Under the pieces are notes generated by a model. The model was not told the origin of the DNA. It saw nothing but the letters and a program-made list of their open reading frames with translations, and did not search any database. Positions 1 to 8,600 of a DNA stretch of 64,000 nt are shown piece by piece. A program made the position numbers and the translations under genes. The stretch comes from DASRDR01 sp963812945 [NCBI: uncultured Candidatus Rokubacteria bacterium] (lineage in GTDB: Bacteria > Methylomirabilota > Methylomirabilia > Rokubacteriales), in NCBI GenBank assembly GCA_963812945.1, contig CAWEXD010000008.1:2666001-2730000 (forward strand), written 5' to 3'. How positions within the stretch are numbered: position 1 is the stretch's first letter; each line of letters begins with the position of its first letter.

Positions 1-2133
1 GAGATCGCGGTTGCTGAACGCGTCCAGGAGTGCCTGCTTGACGACGGCCCGGGAGACGTGCGGCTTCAGGCAGACGGTCAGCGCGATGTCGAGCGAGACG
101 TAGCGCGGCGAGTCGATCTCGAGATCGTAGCCCGCCATCCGGAACGACTCGAGAAACTCCCGCATGGCGTCCTCGAACGCCGGATCCACCGGCCGTCCGC
201 CCCGGCGATCGACGGTGACGAACATCGTGTACCAGCTTCCGGTCCAGCGACGGGTGGCCGCCGCCCGCTGCACCTCGGGATGTCGCTGGGCGACTTCGGC
301 GTAGTCCGCCTCGGTCACCGCGCGCTCCTGCCTGCGAAACGCTTGCGGCGCGTAGAGCTTCACCTCGCGGCTGGGCTCGGGATCGACCCCCCCCTCCGCG
401 GGCATGGGGTTGCGCACCCGGACGCCGCCGAGAGGCGGAAGGAGCTGCGTCAGGGACTCCGCGCCGACGTTGCCGGCTCGCCCGTTCCCGACGCGATACG
501 TGGCGTTGAACGACGTGCCGGGTGACGGCCGTCGCCCGAGGAGATCATCGCCGAATCGCAGGCGCGTGCCGCCGTCGTCGTCCATCTCCACGACGAAGTC
601 GGGCGCGAAGCGGTCGCTCCCGAGCAGATCGCGGTGTGGGCGCCAGGTCTCGCCCTCGCCCCGGAGCGTGATGGCTGGCAGCACGGCGCGCATGGCCCCG
701 CGCAGGGCGGCCATCACCGATTCCGCCTGGGCGCGTGCATGGTCGTACGGAGCCGCGTGCGTCAGCCCGGTCCCCTTCAGCAGCGGACGATAGGGCCGTC
801 CCTCTTCCACGATGGCGGGCCGGAGATCCGCGCCGGGGACCTCCGAGCGAACCGTGGCGCCGTGATCGGCCAGCACGACGTTCCCGCGGGCCGTCGCGGC
901 GCGCTTGACGCCGCCCGCGCCATCGTCGAACTCGTTCAGGCAGAGCGGGAACGGCAGGGCGTCCTCGCCGTGCCAGGCGATGTCGGTGAGGACCGTGCCG
1001 GTCAGGGGATCGACGCGCTCGATCGGTTCCTCGGCCAGCCGCACCGCGTGACGGTGGGTGGGGTCGGCGTCCTCCGGAAGACCGCTCTCCGCGCCGAGCA
1101 CCTCCTCCAGGACGAGCACGTCGCCCTTCGCGAGCCCGAGCAGGGCCTTCGCGCCCTCCAGCGTGGCGCGCGTCGATCCCTTCGGGAGACAGCACCGCAT
1201 GTCTCCCCACGTGTAGAACGCCATGGCGCTCCGCGCGACCCGCAGCGTCACGAGCGGATGCAGCGTCTCGAACACGATTGCGCCGCCGTCCACGGCGGTC
1301 GCGGCGGCGGCGACCCGCGTCGACGCGGGGATCGCCGGGGCCGCCGCGTTGCCGCGATCCGCTTGCGTCTCGAAGACGAGCCAGGCCCGGGCGTTCGCGC
1401 CGTCGTGCATGAAGTAGTCGACCAGCCGCGCGTGCCGCCGGACGGACGCGCGCCGCCGAGCCGTGCCCAGGTAGGCCTCCGTCGCGACCGCGTCCTGGAA
1501 GTAGCTGAGCTGGTCACCGACGTACGCCAGGAGCTCGACCAGGGTCACGCCCAGGTCGGCCTGGTTCCGCTCGCGCCAGTCCGGCATGATCGCGGCGAGA
1601 CGATCCAGGGCCAGCTGCCGGAAGCTCGCGTAGTCCTTCGCGAGATAGCTGATGTACGGCGTGGGGACGGAGAGCGGCGGGCACTCGTCGCGCGGCCCGC
1701 AGTCGAAATCGCTCTCGCAGTGGATCTTGAACGAGAAATCCACCGACGAGAGCAACGGGTCGAAGCTGGCCGGGACGTCGTCGATCACCGGCGACGTCAC
1801 CAGCCGCAGCGTGTAGATGGAGAAGTCGCCAGCCTGGTTGGTGGTCAGTGTGATGACGCGGCCGGCGGTGGCGGCGACCGTCTCGACCCGCACGTCGACG
1901 ATGCGCGCGCCGCCCTCGATGTGGAAGTTGCCCGGGGTCAACGGCGGTCCCGCCGGCACGCCGCCCCCCTGTCCGGGCAGGGCCTGGATGAAGTGCACCA
2001 CGAGGGTGCGCTGGTCCGCCGCTGACACCTCCAGGAAGTCGATGCCGTTCAGGAACGGCTGCCCGTTCCCGTCGGTCGCGGCGGCGACGAGGTCGCGGCG
2101 CCTCCGGTCGCGGCAGACGTACTGGGTGGTCAC
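1..2133 (-). CDS. eCIS/phage-tail-like baseplate assembly protein (3' end outside window)
   Basis: Large baseplate component of a contractile injection particle, comparable to the 'putative baseplate assembly protein' family and Afp11-type wedge proteins. Translation from a GTG at 2133, directly after the stop of the gp25 gene, stays open to base 1, giving 711 visible residues. Two stretches support the call: an N-terminal part ending in YISYLAKDYASFRQLALDRL with a following DLGVTLVELLAYVGDQLSYFQD-like segment, which is the usual signature of these proteins, and a later RHAVRL...DPLTGTVLTDIAWHGEDALPFPL-like stretch. The C-terminus lies beyond the left edge. It is the last visible gene of the injection-system operon. 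Identity as a baseplate protein is quite sure; the exact Afp/gpJ equivalence is inference. Confidence 0.85.
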   Translation of the reverse strand, partial: MTTQYVCRDRRRRDLVAAATDGNGQPFLNGIDFLEVSAADQRTLVVHFIQALPGQGGGVPAGPPLTPGNFHIEGGARIVDVRVETVAATAGRVITLTTNQAGDFSIYTLRLVTSPVIDDVPASFDPLLSSVDFSFKIHCESDFDCGPRDECPPLSVPTPYISYLAKDYASFRQLALDRLAAIMPDWRERNQADLGVTLVELLAYVGDQLSYFQDAVATEAYLGTARRRASVRRHARLVDYFMHDGANARAWLVFETQADRGNAAAPAIPASTRVAAAATAVDGGAIVFETLHPLVTLRVARSAMAFYTWGDMRCCLPKGSTRATLEGAKALLGLAKGDVLVLEEVLGAESGLPEDADPTHRHAVRLAEEPIERVDPLTGTVLTDIAWHGEDALPFPLCLNEFDDGAGGVKRAATARGNVVLADHGATVRSEVPGADLRPAIVEEGRPYRPLLKGTGLTHAAPYDHARAQAESVMAALRGAMRAVLPAITLRGEGETWRPHRDLLGSDRFAPDFVVEMDDDGGTRLRFGDDLLGRRPSPGTSFNATYRVGNGRAGNVGAESLTQLLPPLGGVRVRNPMPAEGGVDPEPSREVKLYAPQAFRRQERAVTEADYAEVAQRHPEVQRAAATRRWTGSWYTMFVTVDRRGGRPVDPAFEDAMREFLESFRMAGYDLEIDSPRYVSLDIALTVCLKPHVSRAVVKQALLDAFSNRDL

Positions 2134-2490
2134 CTAGACCTCGGCTCGGAACTGCGCGGTGACGCGCTGCTGGGTTCGTGTCACGACGTAGTCGACCTGG
2201 ACCCGGAGCGTCGAGTCCACCGCGTCGACCTGGACGGATGACACCTGGATCACGTCGGCCAGGTACTGCTGCAGCGCGCCTTGCACCAGGAACTGCACGG
2301 CCGCCGCCGACTCCGGGCTGTTCGGCGTGAAGACCATCTGGGGCAGGCCGCTCCCGAACGCCGGGCGGTTCACGCGCTCTCCGGGAGCCGTGAAGAGCAG
2401 CTGCTCGATGAGGTCCCGGACATGCGCGTCGTCACCGGTCGTCGCCGTCCGCCGGCTGCCGTCGATCTGGAACGGAAAGTCGATGTTCAC
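2134..2490 (-). CDS. gp25/GPW-like baseplate wedge protein
   Basis: 118-residue protein of the GPW/gp25 family, the small lysozyme-like-fold wedge component that joins sheath to baseplate in contractile tails (Afp9-type). The N-terminus (NIDFPFQIDGSRRTAT), the segment RDLIEQLLFTAPGERVNRPAFG and the C-terminal region with alternating beta-strand residues are typical, and the length is normal for the family. The start is a GTG at 2490. The stop at 2134 abuts the GTG of the next baseplate gene with no spacer, so the two are probably translationally coupled. Confidence 0.9.
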   Translation of the reverse strand: MNIDFPFQIDGSRRTATTGDDAHVRDLIEQLLFTAPGERVNRPAFGSGLPQMVFTPNSPESAAAVQFLVQGALQQYLADVIQVSSVQVDAVDSTLRVQVDYVVTRTQQRVTAQFRAEV

Positions 2491-2514
2491 GCGTCAGCCC
2501 CCCGGGGGTCCCGC

Positions 2515-2835
2515 CTACGTCCCCGTCACCCGCGTCTGGGTCGCGGCGATCGTGAGCGGCGTGCCGTTCGGCACGCAGACCGCCTGGCTGTCCAGTAGCA
2601 GGACCGGCTGGCCGTTGCTGGTCACGCGGGTCGCCCCCGTCATCCACTGCGCGGTGACGCAGGGCGTCGTCACGCCGCCGGGCGCGAACGGACACGCCGC
2701 CACCGCGTACGGCGCGGTCATCAGGACGGAGGGCTGCCCCCCGACCAGCACCCGCGGGTTCGGCGCGGTGGGCTGGGCCTGACCGCCGTGCGCGCAGAGC
2801 ACGGTCGCGCCGACGTGTAGCAAGAAGCCTGGCAT
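2515..2835 (-). CDS. PAAR-like spike-tip protein
   Basis: 106-residue small protein beginning MPGFLLHVGATVLCAHGGQA. It is rich in Gly, Pro and Thr, with short beta-strand repeats and four Cys residues. It resembles the PAAR-like tip proteins that sharpen the spike of contractile injection systems (Afp10-like position). The start ATG at 2835 is chosen because the conserved part begins exactly there; the frame is open further upstream but that region is antisense-like sequence over the spike gene. Its place between the gpV spike and gp25 genes is what is expected for a tip protein. Function is from context and general resemblance. Confidence 0.75.
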   Translation of the reverse strand: MPGFLLHVGATVLCAHGGQAQPTAPNPRVLVGGQPSVLMTAPYAVAACPFAPGGVTTPCVTAQWMTGATRVTSNGQPVLLLDSQAVCVPNGTPLTIAATQTRVTGT

Positions 2836-2864
2836 CCTCGCCTCTCCTCGTCTCCGATGTCGTC

Positions 2865-3380
2865 CTAGACGACGCTGAACGCGCCGTTGTTGAGCGTCAC
2901 GGTCGGCCCCGTCAGGACCAAACTGGCGCCCTTGCCGTTCTGGATGTAGATCCCGGTGTCGTTCACGATGAGCGTGGCGCCGCTCGCGCTCTTCAGCATG
3001 ATGCCGCCCGTCGGACCCGGCAGGTCGCTGATGACGAACGTGTTCTGCGCGGTCGTTTGCAGGAGGATGCTCGGGCTGGCCGGGTTGCCGGCGAGCGCCA
3101 GCGCCGGGACGTCCGCCGCCGAGCCGTAGTAGCAGCCGGTCCAGATCGGATAGTCGGGATTCCCCTGCTCGAACTCCACCCATACCCCCGAGCCGACCTG
3201 CGGCACGAAGTACGCGCCCATCTGCTTGCCGGCGATCGGGAAGCAGGGCATCGCCCATGTGCCGGGGATCACCCCCGACACGTCCGTCACCATGACCTGC
3301 AGGCGCGCCATCTGCATCGGGTCCAGGTTGTTGACGACCGTGCCGCGGAACTTGCCGAAGAACCGGTTCGTCTCGCTCAT
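2865..3380 (-). CDS. Spike protein, phage baseplate assembly protein V / VgrG OB-fold type
   Basis: 171-residue central spike. The N-terminal half has the OB-fold signature of gpV/VgrG proteins (FFGKFRGTVVNNLDPMQMAR followed by LQVMVTDVSG, then VGSGVWVEFEQGNPDYPIWTGCYYG). The C-terminal part (GGIMLKSASGATLIVNDTGIYIQN) is repeat-like and fits the triple-stranded beta-helix needle. The start ATG at 3380 is preferred to one four codons upstream because MSETNRFFG is the usual beginning. It sits between the gpD-like hub and the PAAR-like tip, which is the assembly order. Confidence 0.88.
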   Translation of the reverse strand: MSETNRFFGKFRGTVVNNLDPMQMARLQVMVTDVSGVIPGTWAMPCFPIAGKQMGAYFVPQVGSGVWVEFEQGNPDYPIWTGCYYGSAADVPALALAGNPASPSILLQTTAQNTFVISDLPGPTGGIMLKSASGATLIVNDTGIYIQNGKGASLVLTGPTVTLNNGAFSVV

Positions 3381-3426
3381 GACCGCGAGCAACTCTGCGC
3401 TGGCGAGGACCGACGCTCGACGCGGA

Positions 3427-4557
3427 TCATGCCGGCACCTTCGCCAGCGTCGAGACGAGGCCGTTGCGGACCAGGGTGAAGCTCTGCTTGTACTCCCCGC
3501 GCTTGAGGGTGTGCGTGACGCTCTTCACGAAGTACAGCCCGTCGAACGCCGTGCCGACGCCGCGCAGGCCGACGAGCCGTCTCGGCTTCAGCGTCCGCCC
3601 GTAGCGGGTCACGTCGAGGCTGCCCTTCGCCGTCACCGCGTCGGAGGTCTTCGCGGCCTTGGCCAGACCGATCAGCGCCGCCTGCACCGGCGAGTACTTC
3701 GCCGACTCGTTGATGATCTCGAAGTTCTTCGGGATCGGCGGAATCAGACCCAGCGGCGGGCTGAGCGGGGTGATGTCCGGAATCGGGATGGGTATCGGGA
3801 CCTTGGTAAGGGGGTTCTGGATCATGACGATCGGCAGCACCTTGCTCTCGGTGTCGAACGTGAAGGAGACGTCGTTCACGTTCGTGTGCCCGTCCATGTT
3901 CGCGTTCAGCGCCGGCTGCGGCTCGCCGACGCGCAGCTCCGGCCCCCAGTACGCGAAGCTCATCCCCGGCTGCGGGCCCGGCTCGAGGTAGAACGAGTAG
4001 CCGACGTCGTCGGCCAGCTCCTTGACGTACCCGAGGTCCTTGCCCTTGTGCGTGGGAATGCGGTCAGTGGGAATGGGGACGTCGATGAGCACGCTGGGGA
4101 TGACCTTCGGGATGACGCCGAGCACGGCGTACTTCGCCAGCACCAGCGCGACGCGGGCGAAGTCCGGCATAGCGGGATACGGGATCCCGCTGAAGTCGAT
4201 CAGCCCCATCAGCGCGGTGAGGTCCTTCCCCTTCACGGTGAGCGTGCTCGCGCCCGTCTGGCTCCCGTGAGACACCTGGTGCTGCGTCATCACGCCGTCC
4301 ATCAGGACTTCCGGCACGCCATTCACCGTCACGACGATGATGACCCTGATCACCGGGATCATCGCGCCGCCCGTCAAGAAGAAGAGCGTGTGCAACGGCG
4401 AGTTCTTATCGAGGGCGAACGTCAGCTCGAAGCCGCTCGTCGTCTCACCGGACGTCACCACGACCTGGACGCCGGTCAGCGCGTCCAGCACCTCGCGCGG
4501 CGCCGGGACCGGTACCGCCGGGCCGATCATGAGGGTCAGGTGGATGCCCTCAAGCAT
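3427..4557 (-). CDS. gpD-like (late control D) baseplate hub protein
   Basis: 376-residue protein resembling phage late-control protein gpD and the gp27-like N-terminal part of VgrG (Afp8 type). It would form the trimeric hub linking the tube to the spike. Visible features are an N-terminal beta-rich region (ALTGVQVVVTSGETTSGFELTFAL), a central segment with HQVSHGSQTGASTLTVKGKDLTALMGLI and a C-terminal HTLKRGEYKQSFTLVRNGL. The last two are characteristic of gpD-type hubs. It lies directly upstream of the gpV spike gene and downstream of the LysM gene. Confidence 0.87.
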   Translation of the reverse strand: MLEGIHLTLMIGPAVPVPAPREVLDALTGVQVVVTSGETTSGFELTFALDKNSPLHTLFFLTGGAMIPVIRVIIVVTVNGVPEVLMDGVMTQHQVSHGSQTGASTLTVKGKDLTALMGLIDFSGIPYPAMPDFARVALVLAKYAVLGVIPKVIPSVLIDVPIPTDRIPTHKGKDLGYVKELADDVGYSFYLEPGPQPGMSFAYWGPELRVGEPQPALNANMDGHTNVNDVSFTFDTESKVLPIVMIQNPLTKVPIPIPIPDITPLSPPLGLIPPIPKNFEIINESAKYSPVQAALIGLAKAAKTSDAVTAKGSLDVTRYGRTLKPRRLVGLRGVGTAFDGLYFVKSVTHTLKRGEYKQSFTLVRNGLVSTLAKVPA

Positions 4558-4605
4558 GGCTCTAGGCCAGTCTCGCGTGCGTCCATGCGTCGGGCGAGAT
4601 CATCC

Positions 4606-4962
4606 CTACCCCATCCCCTCGGGCAGCGTGATCCGGATGGGCCGGCCGATCGTCTCCGTGAGCTCCTGGGGTCGCATCGCCGCGTTCGCGTCGCAGAGCC
4701 GCCAGAACTGCTCCGGATCGCCGACGTACCGGGCGGCCAGGTTGTCGAGACGGTCCCCCTGGACGACGGTGTGCTCCTGAAGGGCCACCAGGCGCTCCGG
4801 CGGCGGTGCGAACCGCCGGCGCAGGTAGACGACGGTCCGTCCGTCGGGGCCCGGCGCCAGCGCGATCGCGACGCCGTGGTAGCGGCTGTTCGGCGGGAAC
4901 GGGCTCGCCGGGACGTCCCCGCCCTGCAGCAACGCCTGGAGCTGCGCCCCCGGGTCGATCAC
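4606..4962 (-). CDS. LysM-domain baseplate protein
   Basis: 118-residue protein. Residues about 64 to 114 form a LysM module (HTVVQGDRLDNLAARYVGDP...FWRLCDANA...IGRPIRITLP). In contractile tails such small LysM proteins (Afp7 C-terminal part, gp53-like) hold the hub to the baseplate. Start is the GTG at 4962, which overlaps the stop of the upstream hub/tube-type gene as GTGA. The overlap and the absence of an upstream in-frame alternative outside the preceding gene make this start the natural one. In related systems the two are sometimes one fused protein; here they are separate. Confidence 0.87.
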   Translation of the reverse strand: MIDPGAQLQALLQGGDVPASPFPPNSRYHGVAIALAPGPDGRTVVYLRRRFAPPPERLVALQEHTVVQGDRLDNLAARYVGDPEQFWRLCDANAAMRPQELTETIGRPIRITLPEGMG

Positions 4963-5618
4963 GGGAGCCCTCCGATCCCCAGGGCGCTCAGCCCGCCGGC
5001 GGCGCCCTGGCTCGCCAGCCGCTCCTTCTGCTGCTGGTAGATCATGAACAGGCTCCCGCCCTTGCTGTCGAAACCGAGGTCGTCGACGCTCAGCACGCGC
5101 AAGCTCAGGCTCACCTTGGCCCGGATGGGATTGAGCTGCGGATCGAACGCTTCCTCCGTGACGCTGAAGTCGGTGATCCGCACGGGCAGGATGCGACTCT
5201 TGCTCCACACGAAGAGGGTCAGGAAGGATTGCATCGGCACGAGCTCGAGCGTCCCGCTCCGCGCCAGCGCGTTGTTCCCGTTCAGCTGGTCGCTGGGCGG
5301 GTAGACGATCGTTTCCAGGGCGGCGAGCTGCGACTGGATTCCCGTCTGCGCCGTCTGGGGGTCCCCGGCCTCCATCTGATCGGTCGCGTCGATCTCGGCG
5401 TCGAGCTTGATGGTCTCGATGGGGGGCCCCTTGAGCCGCAGGGCCTCGGAGCGGTTGCCGCCCTCGCTGGCCGGACTGACGCTCTGGGTCTGGAGCGTGC
5501 GACTGAGCGTGTCCGGGTTGTACTGGAGTGAGATGACGCGCCGCACGGCCGACGATCGAGGATCGATCAGCACGAGCCCTGCCTTCAGGAGGCGCGGCGA
5601 GATGGGCACGCTCGTCAT
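4959..5618 (-). CDS. CIS tube-initiator / hub protein (Afp7-like N-terminal domain)
   Basis: 219-residue protein of the contractile-injection-system tube/hub family. The N-terminal LVLIDPRSSAVRRVISLQYNPDTLSRTLQ and the later SQLAALETIVYPP, SFLTLFVWSKSRILPVRITDFSVTEEAFDPQLNPIRAKVSLSL-type stretches are the family hallmarks. It is expected to sit at the base of the inner tube and bind the LysM partner encoded next to it. Start ATG 5618 overlaps the stop of the giant cargo gene (ATGA). Confidence is high in the family, moderate in the exact structural position. Confidence 0.86.
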   Translation of the reverse strand: MTSVPISPRLLKAGLVLIDPRSSAVRRVISLQYNPDTLSRTLQTQSVSPASEGGNRSEALRLKGPPIETIKLDAEIDATDQMEAGDPQTAQTGIQSQLAALETIVYPPSDQLNGNNALARSGTLELVPMQSFLTLFVWSKSRILPVRITDFSVTEEAFDPQLNPIRAKVSLSLRVLSVDDLGFDSKGGSLFMIYQQQKERLASQGAAGGLSALGIGGLP

Positions 5619-8600
5619 AGATGGGCCCCCACGCGGTAGTCGGCCTCGTCCAGCGATTCCTTGCTGGTCGCCTCCTCGAACGGCGGCGACCAGTCCATCG
5701 TGACGATCAGATCGTCGCGGTCGAAGAACCAGCCCAGGTCCTCGTCGAACACCTCGAGCTTCACGGGCTTGTCGAACGGCATCAGCGCGGTGAGCGGCAC
5801 CGTGTACGCGTCGCTTTGCCCGTCGTTCAGCTTCTTCACCGGCGACTTGAACGCCTGGCTCCCGCCGCTCACGGCCACATAGACCTCGTCGGCGCCGAGC
5901 CAGTCCTCGGTCTTGACGACATTCACGTCGACCGTGGCGCTGCGCGACGCGAGCAGCGTCTCGATCTCACGCTTGCGGCCGACCTTCTCGTCCCGCTCGG
6001 GGCCCTCCGGGGTGTCCGACAGCGCCTTGGCGAGACCGGCGAGCTCGGCCATCAGCGCGGCGGTGTCCTGGGCGCCGCCCGCCGCCGCCTTCTTCGCATC
6101 GTCGCCGTACGTGGATACGCCGAAGTACTTCGGGTCCGTTTCCGGCGGCTGGAGCCGCTTGCCGGCCGCGTCCACCAGGATCCGGTCCACGACGTAATTC
6201 GTCTTCTCGGCGACCGCGGTCACGAGCCAGCCGTCGCCGGTGGGCGCAGTCGACGCGATGCGCCACTCGAACATGTCGGCTCGCCCGATGTTCGCCTCGC
6301 CCCAGGCGACGGCCTCCGGCAGCGCCTCCTGCTCGGCCATTCGCTTGCTTTCCTTGTTCTTGACGTTCACGCGGTACCGGAAGGTGTACGGAATGGAGAT
6401 CAGGCGCCGTGGCGCCCCCCCTCTGCCCCGTCTGTCCACCGGCACCCACTTTTGCCACTGGGCCTCGGGCAGCTCGGAGTACTTCGCGATGAAGGCGGCT
6501 TGCTGGTCGGCCGGGGAGATCCGCTGGTTGCCCTTGTACTCGATGTAGTAGACGTCCAGAGCCTCGTAGCGCTCGACCTTCCGGTCCGTGCCCCGGCCCA
6601 CCGACTTCGTGCCGAAGACCTGCTTGTGGGTCGGGGCGACGACCGTCCCCTCGCCGCCGAACGCCTGGTCCAGGGCGTCCAGCATGCGGGTGCTGCGGCC
6701 GATGTTGCAGCCCTTGACGGAGATGCGGGTGTTCCGGTCGATCACGCCCTTCGGCAGCTGGAACAGCCCTGCGTCCTTCGACAGCGCGGTGGTCAGATCA
6801 CCGTACTGGACGTGCGGATCGGCGTTCCGATCGCTCTGGCGCAGCTTGAACGACAGCGTGCCGTCCTCGTTGGCGTGCGAGACGAGATAGAGGTTGGCGA
6901 CGAGCTCGCCCCGGTCGCGAAGGTAGTCGAACACGCTCTCGAGGCTCCGATGCTTGTCGTCGTTCACGAGCGTCGCGTTCGGCATGGCGGCCTTGAAGTA
7001 CTTCACCGCTTCCCGGTAGAAGGGGTTCCGTCTCGGGTTCCGGTCGACACCCATGATGAAGACGACGTCGATCCCGCGCGGCTGGTCCTGCTGCTGGGCC
7101 CGCTGCCGCTGGATGCGCGCCCGGCGCGATCGCTGCGTCACCGGCGCGCTCGGCGGCAACCGGTCGGCGTCCGGCGCGAAGAGGGTCCGGCTGACGCGCT
7201 CGGCTTCCTGCTCGGAGGGGTGGGACGGCGGCACGACGAGCGGAGACGCGGGGGCCCCGTCCGCGGGCGCGGCGGCGACGCCTCCCTCCCCATCCGCCGG
7301 CGCGGCCCCGATCGGCTCGGCCGGCGCCGTGTCCGCCCCCTCGGGCGCCGAGGCGACGGGCGCGATGGCCTGGGGCGCGTCCTCGTTCGCGTCTTCGGTC
7401 TGGGGCAGGTCCAGCTCCTCGAACGACAGCGGCGGAGGCGTCTGGTCCCGACGCTCCTCCGGTGCCGGCTCCCCGGTCGCGCCCTCCTGCTGGACGACGT
7501 GCGTCAGCTCGTGGGCCACCAGGCGCTGCCCTTCAGCCGTGCCTGGCTCGAAGGCGGAGTCGGCGAACACGATGTCCTGTCCGACCGTGAAGGCCTCCGC
7601 ATTGAGGGCCTTCGCGCCCGCAGCAGCTTGCGGTCCGGTGTGCACGCGCACGCCGGCGAAGTCCTGGCCGAACCGCGCTTCCATGAGCTCGCGCGTCCCC
7701 GACTCCAGCGGTTGGCCGGGAGAGTCGACCGCTCCCTGAACCGCCTCGGGCTCACCGGTCGGCTGGCCGTCGTTCACAGCTCGGCGCCCGGCGGCGATCC
7801 GAACGACATCGGCCTCCGCCTGCTTCTGGATCCGTCTGAGGATCGTCGCCGGATCGGTCACCTGCTTCCGATCGAATGGCGTGCCGTTCCGGATGCGGTC
7901 GATGACTCCGGCCCTCCACGCCTCGATTTCGGGCAGCAGGACCTGGTCGCGCAGCGTCGTCAGGCGCCTCGCGATGTCCGGCAGCTTCTTGCTTGCCTTG
8001 AATCGTATATGCAGGTTCAATTTGAACGCCATGAACCTCGACTCGAGGTTGTTGGCCTCCCGAAGAATCGGGAGATAGGGCGGGATGATCTGGAAGGCCG
8101 TCTCGTACCTCGCCTCGAGCGCGTCCATCTCTGGCCAGGAATTGGCGTCGACCGCCTGGCCGCTCGCGGCACGCCGGGCCGGTGCCGAGGCCAGCGCGAG
8201 GAGGTCGGTTCGACACCGCGCCACGAGCCGCTGGCCCACTTCCCTGTGGATGCCCGTCAAGTTCGGGTCGATGCTGCTGAACATCTGCTCCCTGTCAAAC
8301 CGGAACTGCACCCGGTCGGCCGCTCTCGCCACCCGACGCAGAACGGCCAGGAGCTTCTCGAGCCGATCGAGGAAGGGCGCTGCGAGCTGCTCGGCCACGG
8401 CCGTCGACGGAATGGCTTTCGGCTTGTCGGCGACCGTCCGCCGGGCCTCGCGCTCCGCACGTGCGCGCTGACGCCTCAGCGCCTGATCGAGCTCTGCACG
8501 GAGAGGCATGGTGTGGGCCAGCCGGAGCGCCTGATCGAGCTCCGGCCAGGTGAACCTCAGCGTCTCGGCCACGCGCTCGTCGAATCGCTTCAGCAGCGGG

